The position numbers were made by a program, and so were the translations under genes. From an uncultured Chitinophagaceae bacterium (GTDB taxonomy: Bacteria; Bacteroidota; Bacteroidia; Chitinophagales; Chitinophagaceae): a stretch of 37,170 nt of DNA. How positions within the stretch are numbered: the first letter of the stretch is position 1; every line of letters begins with the position of its first letter. The notes below the pieces were generated by a model. It had not been told where the DNA came from and did not search any database. It was given only the letters and a program-made list of their open reading frames with translations. Where the stretch lies: contig CALLZY010000058.1 in the NCBI GenBank assembly GCA_937858715.1, positions 1-37,170 of the forward strand. Reading direction: 5' to 3'. Shown one piece after another: positions 1 through 8,733 of the stretch.

Positions 1-200
1 GAAAAATTCTTCACAAAGTTTTTATCGCAGCCATCAGACAGGCGGGCAAAACCGCTGTTGGCCATTGGCTGACCGCAGCAGGTTTGATTGAGGGGAAACC
101 CGACAACACATCCCAGTTTTTTCAACAATTCTAATGTAGCGATGCCAACACCAGGATAAAACTGGTCAATATAACAGGGGATAAAAAGACCAACTTTCAT
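1..200 (-). CDS. lutA: LutA/YkgE-type (Fe-S)-binding oxidoreductase subunit, partial (C-terminus outside window)
   Basis: Translating the minus strand from the ATG at 198-200 gives an open frame of 66 residues that runs off the left edge of the window. It begins MKVGLFIPCYIDQFYP and contains the motif QTCCGQP at about residues 44-50. This is the start of a cysteine-rich CCG domain, as found in LutA/YkgE and in heterodisulfide reductase/glycolate oxidase Fe-S subunits. In LutABC systems this protein takes part in oxidation of L-lactate to pyruvate. It starts 6 bp after the stop of the class II aldolase gene and so belongs to the rhamnose operon. The fused aldolase/dehydrogenase upstream should yield L-lactate, so a lactate-oxidising complex here makes pathway sense. 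I expect lutB and lutC beyond the left edge. The gene symbol is by family only. Confidence 0.8.
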   Translation of the reverse strand, partial: MKVGLFIPCYIDQFYPGVGIATLELLKKLGCVVGFPLNQTCCGQPMANSGFARLSDGCDKNFVKNF

Positions 201-206
201 GTAACA

Positions 207-1505
207 CTATTTAAGAAAGGCTTTTCGCAATTCTTCGGTTTGTTCATCAGAGATAGGCACAAAACTTCCTATTGCAGACGACATTACTAAGGACCTGGCG
301 CTGAACTCAGCCACTTCCAGGTAATCGAAAGTCTGAAGCAATCCTTTCCCGGCAATCAGCACACAATCATTCTTTATAAGCAAAGCAGGCTTTTCAGGAG
401 AAATCCTTTTCGTAATCTCATCAATGTTTTTATACTGCACACCAAATTCCAACTGATGAATATCCTTCAGAAATATCCAGCTTTCGGGAATGGTACGGAC
501 ATTAATATTCACACCGGTGGAAGCAAACGACATCAGGTAAGGGGACTGGGTGAGGATGATAGTGTTTATCTCCGGGTGTTTCTTATAAATCTCCTGGTGC
601 AGGTAAACTGAACGGCTGGGAACCTTTCCCGGTTCTTTATGTCCGTCTTTTATCTGCACAATATCTTTAACCTGAAGATCCCACCTGGAGATGCCATAAG
701 GTGTAATCAAAAAATCATCGCCTTTCCACCTGGCAGATACAGTACCATAAGAACTTATCATCAGGCCATGCTGGCAGGCCCGTTTAACAATGGTGTAAAT
801 TTCATCCCTGATTTTTCTTTCATCGCTGGAATACACTACATTTTCCTGCTCGGGCATATCTGCCGGGATCATAGCATTAACCTCATCAATCAGTTCATCG
901 CTCAGTTCATTGAGGTGGCCTATCTGGCTGCCGTAAATTCCTGTTCTTGCACAAAACTCAAGGGTTTCAAACCGCTGAAAACAATCAGACAAATCTGAAC
1001 CGCCTACTACTGTTCCGTGGTTTTCCATAATCACTGAAGAATAACCTTTGTTGAACTCATCAGCAATTTCTTTACCTAATGCTTCGCTGCCGGGCAGTTC
1101 ATATTCTGCATAACCAATTTGGCCACAAACCTGTCTTGCCTGGGATACAATACTTGCTTTTGGAATCTGCCTGACAATGCTGTAAGACACAAGTGCCGGC
1201 GGATGTGCATGTATAATTGCTTTTATATCCTTTCTTGCCTGGTAAATAGCCTTATGAAAAGGAAACTCGGAAGATGGTTTATGGATACCAACAAAAGAAC
1301 CATCGGGTTTTACACAGATAATATCTTTCTCTGTCAGCGACCCCTTATCAATACCAGATGGTGTTATCCAGATATTATCATCATCATCAATGATGGAGAT
1401 ATTCCCTCCGCTTGTAGTGGTTAATCCCCTGCTGTAAATTCTTGCAATAGCAATAGTAATTTGTTTTGCCGGATGTTGCAGCAAAACGTCTAAACTCTCA
1501 TTCAT
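207..1505 (-). CDS. tandem class II aldolase/adducin-family protein, second copy degenerate
   Basis: The protein has 432 residues and looks like two class II aldolase/adducin domains in a row (about 8-215 and 230-430). The first keeps the expected features: a glycine loop SGGNIS (32-37), a PSSE segment with E80, the zinc motif HAHPP (H99, H101) and ENHG with H163. In the second copy the HxH position reads TQSP, the ENHG position reads KNDC and the SGGN loop is lost, so it probably does not bind metal. Family members cleave sugar 1-phosphates to DHAP and an aldehyde, or act as epimerases or decarboxylases. Its start overlaps the kinase stop by 4 bp (ATGA), implying translational coupling. A complete aldolase is already present in the fused gene at 4196-6316. 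The substrate here is therefore unclear: another deoxy-sugar phosphate, or a side reaction of rhamnose catabolism. Confidence 0.85.
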   Translation of the reverse strand: MNESLDVLLQHPAKQITIAIARIYSRGLTTTSGGNISIIDDDDNIWITPSGIDKGSLTEKDIICVKPDGSFVGIHKPSSEFPFHKAIYQARKDIKAIIHAHPPALVSYSIVRQIPKASIVSQARQVCGQIGYAEYELPGSEALGKEIADEFNKGYSSVIMENHGTVVGGSDLSDCFQRFETLEFCARTGIYGSQIGHLNELSDELIDEVNAMIPADMPEQENVVYSSDERKIRDEIYTIVKRACQHGLMISSYGTVSARWKGDDFLITPYGISRWDLQVKDIVQIKDGHKEPGKVPSRSVYLHQEIYKKHPEINTIILTQSPYLMSFASTGVNINVRTIPESWIFLKDIHQLEFGVQYKNIDEITKRISPEKPALLIKNDCVLIAGKGLLQTFDYLEVAEFSARSLVMSSAIGSFVPISDEQTEELRKAFLK

Positions 1506-2866
1506 GTAATTCTTTTTATGTCAACAATAGAAGATGGAAAGGCTTTACCGTTCCAATGTCTGTGCATCACCATGGCCGCACCTAACGAAGAAGCCTGTGC
1601 TACTGTTGCTGCAAACACTTCCATTTCAGGAAAAGCATCTGCCAGTAATTGCATATAGATTGGATTTTTACTGAAGCCCCCATCAACAAAAATACGTTTC
1701 ACCGCCGCACCTTTTAATACAATACTGGTACTCCTTACCTGCTGCTCCATGATGTCAGCAATTAACTGATGGTACGCCTCATCATAATTCTTATATGCAG
1801 AAAGATCTCTTTTGGAAAATCCTGATTCGCCAATCATTACTGTACTGCCTGTTGTGTGCATCGACTTGTATGCAGGCCTGAATCTCTTCAGCAATACCTC
1901 ATCAGCCTTTACCTTTTTGTAATAATCTGTATCGGTAAGAAAATGAGAGGCAAGCCTCTTTACCTGCTGTTCATGTTCATTACCGGCAAATAGCCGGGAT
2001 GCTTTTACAGGATTGCCTTTAAAAGAAAGGTAACATAAACAATCATTATGCAACTCGTAATCTGTAAGAATACTGTGATTAAAAGGATTGAGTGTTATGC
2101 ACCATGTGCCAGTGGATAGCAACACAAAAGGCTCCTGGAAAGTGGTTAAATAAGGAACTAATGCCGCTGAACTGTCATGCAGGCCAATTCCAACCGGTAT
2201 TGAGTTTTCTGTAAGTCCTGCAACTTCTGAAACTTCCTTTATGGCCGGCAGTTTATCAGCTATCTGTTCTTTCTGCACCCACTCATGATAATTCTTTTTC
2301 TGAAAATGCCAAAGGCTGGTGTGGCATCCAATGCTGGTAATATCAGTATTGGGTTTACCCGTTAAAACAAAACTCAAATATTGAGGAAGGTGCAGGGCAT
2401 ACTTCACTTTTGAAAAAAATTCTGGCTTTTCATGCTTAAGCCGGTAAAGCTGCATACCAGAATTCAGGTTTCCCAAAACCGGTGATGCAGTTTGCTTGGC
2501 AACCTGGCTTTCGCCACCATACGTTTCGTAAAACTGTTTCTGAAGTTTGAGAGAGTAAGGTTTAAGGTAATTGTACAATGGCAGCAAAACTTTTCCCTCT
2601 TCATCAAGATAAACAAAACTGGCCCCGTAACCAGAAAAGTTTACTGCCATAACCTGGAAATGATTTTCCGTAAGTATTGCCTGGAAGGAATTTTTCAACC
2701 AGTTGGTCAGAGCAGAAACATCTTCGCAGGGAAATCCATCCTCATCTTTGGTTTCCGGCAGCGACCAGCTTTCCTCATGCACTACTTTATAATCCTCATT
2801 AAAGAGCAATAACTTTTTATTAGTCTTGCCCACATCAAAGATTGCTATGACGGGAATTTTATCCAT
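1502..2866 (-). CDS. rhaB: FGGY-family sugar kinase, probable L-rhamnulokinase
   Basis: The protein has 454 residues, normal length for FGGY kinases, with two ribonuclease-H-like lobes. The N-terminal phosphate loop is IFDVGKTNKK (9-18). Later signatures are GIGLHDSSAAL (about 231), LLSTGTWC (about 248) in the ATP lobe, and VDGGFSKNP near residue 394. It would phosphorylate L-rhamnulose at O1 using ATP in the cytoplasm. That role is inferred from its place directly after a RhaI-type isomerase, whose TGA overlaps this ATG by one base (TGATG), and in the same operon as RhaT and the rhamnulose-phosphate aldolase. A related L-fuculo- or xylulokinase specificity cannot be excluded from sequence alone. 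The symbol is assigned by pathway context. Confidence 0.85.
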   Translation of the reverse strand: MDKIPVIAIFDVGKTNKKLLLFNEDYKVVHEESWSLPETKDEDGFPCEDVSALTNWLKNSFQAILTENHFQVMAVNFSGYGASFVYLDEEGKVLLPLYNYLKPYSLKLQKQFYETYGGESQVAKQTASPVLGNLNSGMQLYRLKHEKPEFFSKVKYALHLPQYLSFVLTGKPNTDITSIGCHTSLWHFQKKNYHEWVQKEQIADKLPAIKEVSEVAGLTENSIPVGIGLHDSSAALVPYLTTFQEPFVLLSTGTWCITLNPFNHSILTDYELHNDCLCYLSFKGNPVKASRLFAGNEHEQQVKRLASHFLTDTDYYKKVKADEVLLKRFRPAYKSMHTTGSTVMIGESGFSKRDLSAYKNYDEAYHQLIADIMEQQVRSTSIVLKGAAVKRIFVDGGFSKNPIYMQLLADAFPEMEVFAATVAQASSLGAAMVMHRHWNGKAFPSSIVDIKRIT

Positions 2867-4149
2867 CAGAGTCCTGTTGCAATAGTACTCGTACCTCTTT
2901 CTTTTGTCAGTTGCTCCCTCACCTTTTCTTCCCTGAAGAATTGTAACGGGTTAATAGCACCGCCGCTTCTTAATCTTGCCTCAGCTACCAGGCTTCTCAC
3001 ATCCGTATGGAAAGTATGCTTCAATATCTCCTGTGCAGCCACCACATCGTTGGCATCCTGCGCAGCGTTAAGTTTTGTCCTGTCAACCAGCAAAGCATGT
3101 GCATAGGCCATCATAATGGCTTCAACTGACTGCAGCAAATCTTCAAGCGGGTCTTTCACATTATGCGAAGCATCAATCATCCATCCCAGGTCTTTGGCAT
3201 GGTCCATGCCTCGGGCATCCATTCCTTCCACCAGTTCGCTGAAGATTAAGAATAACTGGTAAGGTTTGATGCTGCCCACAGTTAAATCGTCATCACCATA
3301 TTTACTGTCGTTAAAATGGAATCCCGCCAGCTTGCCTTCCATCAGCAGCAATGAAACAATCTGTTCAATATTTGCGTTGGGCAGATGGTGACCAAGGTCA
3401 ACTAATGTAAAGGCTTTGGGGCCTAATTTATTTGCATACAATAAAGATTGCCCCCAATCGCCAACAGTCATCGAATAGAAATTAGGCTCAAAAGCTTTGT
3501 ATTCTACAAACATTTTCCAGCTATCAGGCAACGCTGCATAAATCTCCTGAAGGCTTTCCAATGTGTTCTGGAATGCCTTGCGGAAATTCAGCTGGCCAGG
3601 AAAGCAACTGCCATCCGCCAGCCAAACGGTTAATGATTCAGAACCCAGTTCCACACCATGTTTAATCACATCAATGTTATGTTCAATGGCCTGTTTACGA
3701 ATTGCTTTATTTACATTTTGTAATGAACCGAACTTGTATGTAAGCGGCTGACCCGGCTGATCCTGGAAAGTGTTGGAGTTCACAGCATCAAATTTCAGCC
3801 CCAGTTCCGCAGCTAATTTTTTAATAGCCGTATAATCTTTTGGAATATCCCATGGGATATGCAGTGAGATGGCCCCGCTTGAACGGTTGAGTGCATGAAG
3901 CAATCCCACATCTTCCATTTTCTGCTCCAGGCTCCCCGGCTCACCAGGACCTGGGAAACGGCCAAAACGGGTTCCGCCGGTGCCCAATGCCCATGAGGGA
4001 ATAGCTACCTGAAAATCTATTAATTTTTGAATAATGGCATCCGTGTTTTCAATCTCAGTTTTTGCAAAAGCAAAACGCTGCTGATGCTGCTGTAAGTATT
4101 TATCGTTATGCGATGCGATCTGTTGTTTGTCTGGTCTCATAAAACTCAA
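2866..4149 (-). CDS. rhaI: L-rhamnose isomerase, RhaI (Pseudomonas stutzeri) type
   Basis: The protein has 427 residues and is a TIM-barrel sugar isomerase that converts L-rhamnose to L-rhamnulose in the cytoplasm. The metal ligands known from the P. stutzeri enzyme have clear counterparts with matching spacing: E216 in FVEYK, D251 and H254 in LVDLGHH, H278 in FHFND, D286/D288 in YGDDD and D326 in WMIDASH. This separates it from the E. coli RhaA family, which is built differently. The gene lies 46 bp after the fused aldolase/dehydrogenase gene and its stop overlaps the kinase start by one base. Enzymes of this type often accept other aldoses such as L-lyxose, but the operon points to rhamnose as the physiological substrate. 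Confidence 0.92.
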   Translation of the reverse strand: MSFMRPDKQQIASHNDKYLQQHQQRFAFAKTEIENTDAIIQKLIDFQVAIPSWALGTGGTRFGRFPGPGEPGSLEQKMEDVGLLHALNRSSGAISLHIPWDIPKDYTAIKKLAAELGLKFDAVNSNTFQDQPGQPLTYKFGSLQNVNKAIRKQAIEHNIDVIKHGVELGSESLTVWLADGSCFPGQLNFRKAFQNTLESLQEIYAALPDSWKMFVEYKAFEPNFYSMTVGDWGQSLLYANKLGPKAFTLVDLGHHLPNANIEQIVSLLLMEGKLAGFHFNDSKYGDDDLTVGSIKPYQLFLIFSELVEGMDARGMDHAKDLGWMIDASHNVKDPLEDLLQSVEAIMMAYAHALLVDRTKLNAAQDANDVVAAQEILKHTFHTDVRSLVAEARLRSGGAINPLQFFREEKVREQLTKERGTSTIATGL

Positions 4150-4195
4150 TTATTATCCTAAGTTAACTAATCATTCATCTTGCTGGCCTGAGATA

Positions 4196-6316
4196 CTACC
4201 TGTAAAAGCCCATTGATACCCCGCCATCCACATTCAGTGCATTGCCGGTTGACTTGCTGAGCAATCCGCCTACAAAAGCAAAACAGGCATTGGCAATATC
4301 ATCCGGAAGGATGATTTCATTAAGCAATGTTCTTTTTGCATAATAAGCAGGCAATTCATCAACAGTAATTCCATACGCTTTGGCCCGGCCATCGGCCCAG
4401 CCACCAGCCCAGATGTTAGAGTCAGCGATAACGGCATCAGGGTTTACTGTATTCACCCGTATTTTGTCGGCACCCAACTCGGCAGCCATTAAACGGGTAA
4501 GATGTGCCTGTGCAGCTTTTGCACTGCCATAGCCTGGGTTATTAGGTCCGGCCACAACGGCATTTTTAGAAACGATGTTAACAATATCTCCTCCTATGCC
4601 CTGCTTGCGCATCACTTCAATACACTTCTTCGATACCAGGAACTGGCCTTTCACCAGAATATCATACAGCTTGTCCCACTCTTCAATTGAATGGTCGGCT
4701 ATCGATTTTGAAATACTGATGCCGGCATTATTGATTACAATATCCACACCACCAAAAGCAAGTGCCGCAGCATCAACAGCGTTGTCAATACTTGCTGCAT
4801 CGGTAACATTCAGCAATGTACTGCTCACCACATCTTTTCCGAATTGCTTTGCAAATTCTTCTTTCGCTCCTTCAAGTCTTTCGGTATTAATATCATTCAG
4901 CACCACACAGGCGCCTTCTTCCGCAAACTTTTTGGCAATAGCTTTTCCAATGCCACCTGCACTGCCGGTAACTAATGCCACCCGGCCACTAAGTGGTTTT
5001 GGCTTAGGCATACGCTGCAATTTGGCTTCTTCCAGCAGCCAGTATTCAATATCAAAAGCTTCCTGACGTGGCAATGAAGTGTATTCTGACACGGCTTCTG
5101 CCCCACGCATTACATTGATGGCGTTGATATAAAACTCGCCTGCCACCCTTGCTGTTTGCTTGTCTTTGGCAAATGTGAACATACCAACCCCGGGATAAAG
5201 GATTACCACAGGATTTGCATCCCGCATTACCGGGCTGTTCGGATGCTTGCAGGTTGCATAATACTCCGCATACATTTTACGGTACGCTTCAAACTGTGGT
5301 TGCAGTTTTAGCTTAACCTCCTTCACATTGGTGATATCATCCGCAGGTGTAAGGCTTAAAACAAGCGGAGAAATTTTAGTGCGCAGAAAATGATCCGGAC
5401 AACTGGTACCTAACGGTGCCAGCCTGTCAAGGTCATTAGAATTAATAAACTGCAGCACCCTGTCATCATCAGTAAAGTGACCAATCATTTTCACATTCGA
5501 TGAACAGAAGCCCCTTAGTACCGGAGCCAACTGTGCCGCTTTCTGTAACCTCTCTTCTTTAGGTAATGACTGAATTCTCTGACCGCCGAAGATTTCTCTT
5601 TTCTTGCCATAATTATCTTCAAGATACTGGGCACAGCGTTCAATCACTTCAAGGGTATTCATATAGCTTTCATATGCCGTATCGCCCCAGGTAAATAATC
5701 CATGTGAGCCGAGCATAATACCACGAATGCCGGGGTTCTCATCAAGACATTGCTTCAGTTGCAAGCCAAGGTCAAAACCGGGGCGCTGCCAGTTAACCCA
5801 TCCGATAGTTCCGTTGAAGAGTTCCTGTGTGATTTTCTTGCCATCTTTTGCTGCCGCAATGGCAATGGCTGCATCAGGATGCAAATGGTCAATATGCTTA
5901 AACGGCAGAAAACCATGCAGCGGAGTATCAATAGACGGAGCCTTGGAAGCCAGGTCATAAATACAATGATTGAACAACTCCACCATCTCATCTTCAAACT
6001 GCAGCCCCCTGTACACATTTTTCAGGCTGCGCAGCCTGTCAACATACAAGGCAGCAAGTCCGCTGCGTTTCATCGAGCCCAAATCTCCACCACTTCCTTT
6101 AATCCACATAACTTCTGTTTCATTACCTGTAAGCGGATCTTTCGCAATCGCTTTGCAGGATGTGTTACCACCCCCGTAGTTTGTTAACCGGAGGTCGGCA
6201 CCCAGTAAGTTGGAACGATATACCAGCAGGGCTACTTCGTCACCGGCCATGGATGCGGCCTTTTCTTCGTCCCACAAATAACTTACATGTTTAAAATTGA
6301 TTGTTGCCACTGACAT
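4196..6316 (-). CDS. rhaD: bifunctional rhamnulose-1-phosphate aldolase / short-chain (L-lactaldehyde) dehydrogenase
   Basis: The protein has 706 residues in two fused parts. Residues about 20-430 are a class II aldolase, with the glycine loop GGGNTS (48-53), a histidine-rich metal site HIDHLHPDA (H141, H144, H146) and SHG with H205. Residues about 443-700 are a short-chain dehydrogenase, with nucleotide loop TGSAGGIGKA (450-459), NNAG (529-532) and catalytic Y596/K600 in YGSAK. The length and order match the RhaD aldolase-ADH fusion known from rhamnose operons (also called RhaEW). It should split L-rhamnulose 1-phosphate into DHAP and L-lactaldehyde and oxidise the latter, channelling it towards L-lactate. 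It starts 26 bp inside the end of rhaT, so translation is probably coupled. Confidence 0.93.
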   Translation of the reverse strand: MSVATINFKHVSYLWDEEKAASMAGDEVALLVYRSNLLGADLRLTNYGGGNTSCKAIAKDPLTGNETEVMWIKGSGGDLGSMKRSGLAALYVDRLRSLKNVYRGLQFEDEMVELFNHCIYDLASKAPSIDTPLHGFLPFKHIDHLHPDAAIAIAAAKDGKKITQELFNGTIGWVNWQRPGFDLGLQLKQCLDENPGIRGIMLGSHGLFTWGDTAYESYMNTLEVIERCAQYLEDNYGKKREIFGGQRIQSLPKEERLQKAAQLAPVLRGFCSSNVKMIGHFTDDDRVLQFINSNDLDRLAPLGTSCPDHFLRTKISPLVLSLTPADDITNVKEVKLKLQPQFEAYRKMYAEYYATCKHPNSPVMRDANPVVILYPGVGMFTFAKDKQTARVAGEFYINAINVMRGAEAVSEYTSLPRQEAFDIEYWLLEEAKLQRMPKPKPLSGRVALVTGSAGGIGKAIAKKFAEEGACVVLNDINTERLEGAKEEFAKQFGKDVVSSTLLNVTDAASIDNAVDAAALAFGGVDIVINNAGISISKSIADHSIEEWDKLYDILVKGQFLVSKKCIEVMRKQGIGGDIVNIVSKNAVVAGPNNPGYGSAKAAQAHLTRLMAAELGADKIRVNTVNPDAVIADSNIWAGGWADGRAKAYGITVDELPAYYAKRTLLNEIILPDDIANACFAFVGGLLSKSTGNALNVDGGVSMGFYR

Positions 6317-7433
6317 ATGTTATAGTTTTTTCGTTTTTCGATTTTTCATGAAGGCTGTTGCCACGGCCCACCAGCAAGACTGACAGGATAATGGTGGCAA
6401 TACCGATTGCAATCACCGTCTTTGTTTTTTTGCTTACACCTTTCCATTCTTTAAGTACAAGTCCCCAGATATTGGCGACAAGAATGATGAATGCCATGTG
6501 CAAAATCCATGAACTGGGGCCATTTCCTAATTTGCTCTCACCCATACCATAGAAGAAGAACTGCAAAAACCAGGTAGTACCGGCAATAGCCGAAAAAAGA
6601 TAGTTCTTGAATAACGGGGTTTCTTTATTTGTGTAGTCGCCAAATGATTTATTGCGGGCATTCAATACCATACACCAGATAAAGTTTGTTGTTAACCCAC
6701 CCCACAAAAGCACCACATAAATAACATTGTTCCTGTACAGAAATTCGCCTTCGCCGGGATTGGCAGCTTTCCATGCATCATTTGCCACAAGGGCCATTGA
6801 CTGACCAGCCTCCAGTCCGAAGTTAAAACAGGCACTAAGCACACCGGAAACAATGGATACAAACATCCCAAGGGCAAATTTATATTCTGTTTTAACGGTG
6901 GTTCCATGCGGATCTGTAGCAGCGGCAGAAAGTTGCTTCTCTTTCATCATGCCGGCCTTACCGGAAATCACAATACCTATAATACAAAGAAATAAACCGG
7001 CAAGAATGGTAAGCCCCCATTTTGAACTTACCATTTCACCAAAAGTATCTTTACCCGCCACCGGGAAGAAATCGTAATAAATAGAAGGGATTAACGCTCC
7101 AAACACCATACACAGCCCGAGGATGATACTGCTGCCCAGCGACACTCCCAGGTATCGTACACCCAGACCATAAGTAAGGCCACCGATACCCCACAGCACT
7201 CCAAAAAGAAATGTCAGGCCCAATGTTGAACCAGCAGCACCACTGATAATATCACCAAAACCAGGAATGGTAATCCACGCTGCCAGCGGCGGAACAATAA
7301 GCCAGGAAAAAAGACCACCAACAATCCAGAAACTTTCCCAGTTCCAGCCTTTTACCCGCTTATAAGGAATATAGAAGCTACCTGAAGCAAAACCACCTAA
7401 GAAGTGAAAAATAACGCCAAGAATTACATTCAT
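6291..7433 (-). CDS. rhaT: L-rhamnose/H+ symporter, RhaT family
   Basis: The protein has 380 residues and is very hydrophobic, with about ten membrane segments. The N-terminus MNVILGVIFHFLGGFASGSF, followed by YIPYKRVKGWNWESFW, is typical of RhaT transporters of the DMT superfamily. It is somewhat longer than the E. coli protein (about 344), the extra being in the middle loop (about residues 165-185) and a polar tail. It should import free L-rhamnose across the inner membrane. It is the first gene of the minus-strand rhamnose operon, and its end overlaps the next gene by 26 bp. A possible -7 element, TAGTTTTA on the minus strand (7475-7482), lies about 42 bp upstream of the ATG. Free rhamnose as the transported species fits enzymes that release monomeric rhamnose in the periplasm. 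Confidence 0.92.
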   Translation of the reverse strand: MNVILGVIFHFLGGFASGSFYIPYKRVKGWNWESFWIVGGLFSWLIVPPLAAWITIPGFGDIISGAAGSTLGLTFLFGVLWGIGGLTYGLGVRYLGVSLGSSIILGLCMVFGALIPSIYYDFFPVAGKDTFGEMVSSKWGLTILAGLFLCIIGIVISGKAGMMKEKQLSAAATDPHGTTVKTEYKFALGMFVSIVSGVLSACFNFGLEAGQSMALVANDAWKAANPGEGEFLYRNNVIYVVLLWGGLTTNFIWCMVLNARNKSFGDYTNKETPLFKNYLFSAIAGTTWFLQFFFYGMGESKLGNGPSSWILHMAFIILVANIWGLVLKEWKGVSKKTKTVIAIGIATIILSVLLVGRGNSLHEKSKNEKTITYVSGNNQF

Positions 7434-7650
7434 AAATAAAATTTCTGTTTGTCAAGCAATCTGAGAGTGTCAGGTAAAACTATGAATAACAGGAGGTATT
7501 CCGTCATGCCCCGTCATGCCTTTTTCAGCCAATAATAAAAGAAAATATATCCGAAAATATCCTTACTTTGAAACCCGGATTGCTTAAACGGGGTACACAA
7601 ACCAACTGGCACTTATTGCCGGGCTGGTGGTATGCCAAAAAGGCTGACAG
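7434..7650. promoter_or_regulatory. divergent control region between rhaT and the GntR-type regulator
   Basis: This 217-bp gap separates the only divergent gene pair in the window. It contains a perfect tandem 10-bp repeat CCGTCATGCC (7501-7510 and 7511-7520), then two near-tandem GAAAATAT(AT)CC units (7541-7552 and 7553-7562). Candidate -7 boxes are TTACTTTG (7563-7570, plus strand, towards the regulator) and TAGTTTTA (7475-7482, minus strand, towards rhaT). Neither has a convincing -33 TTTG. Repeats spaced by one helical turn between divergent promoters are what an autoregulated operator would look like, but binding is inferred. Confidence 0.5.
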
Positions 7651-8682
7651 ATGAAAAAAAACTCTCTTTTTCAGTACATTAATATTGACTACTTATCTGC
7701 CACACCAAAGTACATGCAACTGGCAAACTCAGTGATAAAAGCTATCAGTGATGAAAAGATTTTACAGGATGATTTGCTCCCTTCTATAAATGAACTGAGC
7801 TTTGAGTTTGAGATTTCCAGGGATACCGCCGAAAAAGGATATAAATACCTCAAACAAATTGGCGTTCTGGGGTCCGTTCCGGGAAAAGGCTACTATGTAA
7901 AATCAACGGAGGTTGAAAAGCCCTTCAAAATATTCCTGCTGTTCAACAAGCTGGGGGCTCACAAAAAAATCATTTATGATTCATTTGTTAATACGCTTGG
8001 AGGTATTGCCCTCATAGACTTCTATGTATATAACAATGATTATTCTCTCTTCAAAAAACTAATCCAGGGACATAAAAAAGAATATACACACTACGTAATT
8101 ATGCCCCATTTTCTGGATGGAGGCGAAGAGGCTTACGAAATCATCAACCAGCTACCATCAGAAAAGCTGCTGATGCTGGACAAAATTATTCCCGGTATAA
8201 AAGGGAATTACGCTGCCGTATATGAAAATTTTGAAAAGGATATTTACGAAGCGATGGAACAGCTCAGAGAAGGATTGAGCAAGTACCATACAATCAAAAT
8301 AATTTTCCCGAGAGACACTTATCATCCTGAAGAAATCCTGAAAGGCTTCGCAAAGTTCTGCAAGCAGTACACCTTCAATTACAAAATTGTACACGACATA
8401 TCTAACGAACCCATAAAAGAAGGCGAAGTTTTCATCAACCTGATGGAAGAAGACCTTGTTTCCTTAATAGAAAAGATACTGGTTACAAAAATGAAAGTGG
8501 GTAAACATGTGGGTGTGATCTCCTACAACGAAACGCCCCTGAAGAAAATAATCCTCAACGGCATTACAACCATTTCCACTGACTTTGACTTTATGGGTAA
8601 AAAAGCCGCAGAGCTGATTCTAACCCACACCAGCGAACAGGTGGAGATCCCCTTTTATGTCACCCAAAGGTGTTCTCTCTGA
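7651..8682 (+). CDS. GntR-type transcriptional regulator with LacI/periplasmic-binding-like sensor domain
   Basis: The protein has 343 residues. Residues about 15-85 form a GntR winged helix, ending in the wing motif GVLGSVPGKGYYV (71-83). Residues about 90-340 form a periplasmic-binding-protein-like fold of LacI/AraR type, closing with ISTDFDFMGKKAAELI. It is the only plus-strand gene and is divergent from rhaT, the classic arrangement for a local sugar-responsive regulator. By context its ligand should be L-rhamnose, L-rhamnulose or a phosphorylated intermediate, and its target the rhamnose operon. Whether it activates or represses cannot be told. It converges with galT, leaving only 51 bp between the two stops. 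Possible operators lie in the 7501-7562 repeats. Confidence 0.88.
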   Translation: MKKNSLFQYINIDYLSATPKYMQLANSVIKAISDEKILQDDLLPSINELSFEFEISRDTAEKGYKYLKQIGVLGSVPGKGYYVKSTEVEKPFKIFLLFNKLGAHKKIIYDSFVNTLGGIALIDFYVYNNDYSLFKKLIQGHKKEYTHYVIMPHFLDGGEEAYEIINQLPSEKLLMLDKIIPGIKGNYAAVYENFEKDIYEAMEQLREGLSKYHTIKIIFPRDTYHPEEILKGFAKFCKQYTFNYKIVHDISNEPIKEGEVFINLMEEDLVSLIEKILVTKMKVGKHVGVISYNETPLKKIILNGITTISTDFDFMGKKAAELILTHTSEQVEIPFYVTQRCSL

Positions 8683-8733
8683 TTTACCCGAATGACTGAA
8701 TATTTTCTTTAATTGAAATTGTTCCCGCTGTCA

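Noticed and set aside
5727-6187. Several overlapping open frames of 69-145 residues opposite or within the fused aldolase gene
   Set aside because: They lie entirely in a strongly conserved coding gene on the minus strand, and none has a domain, ribosome binding site or promoter of its own.
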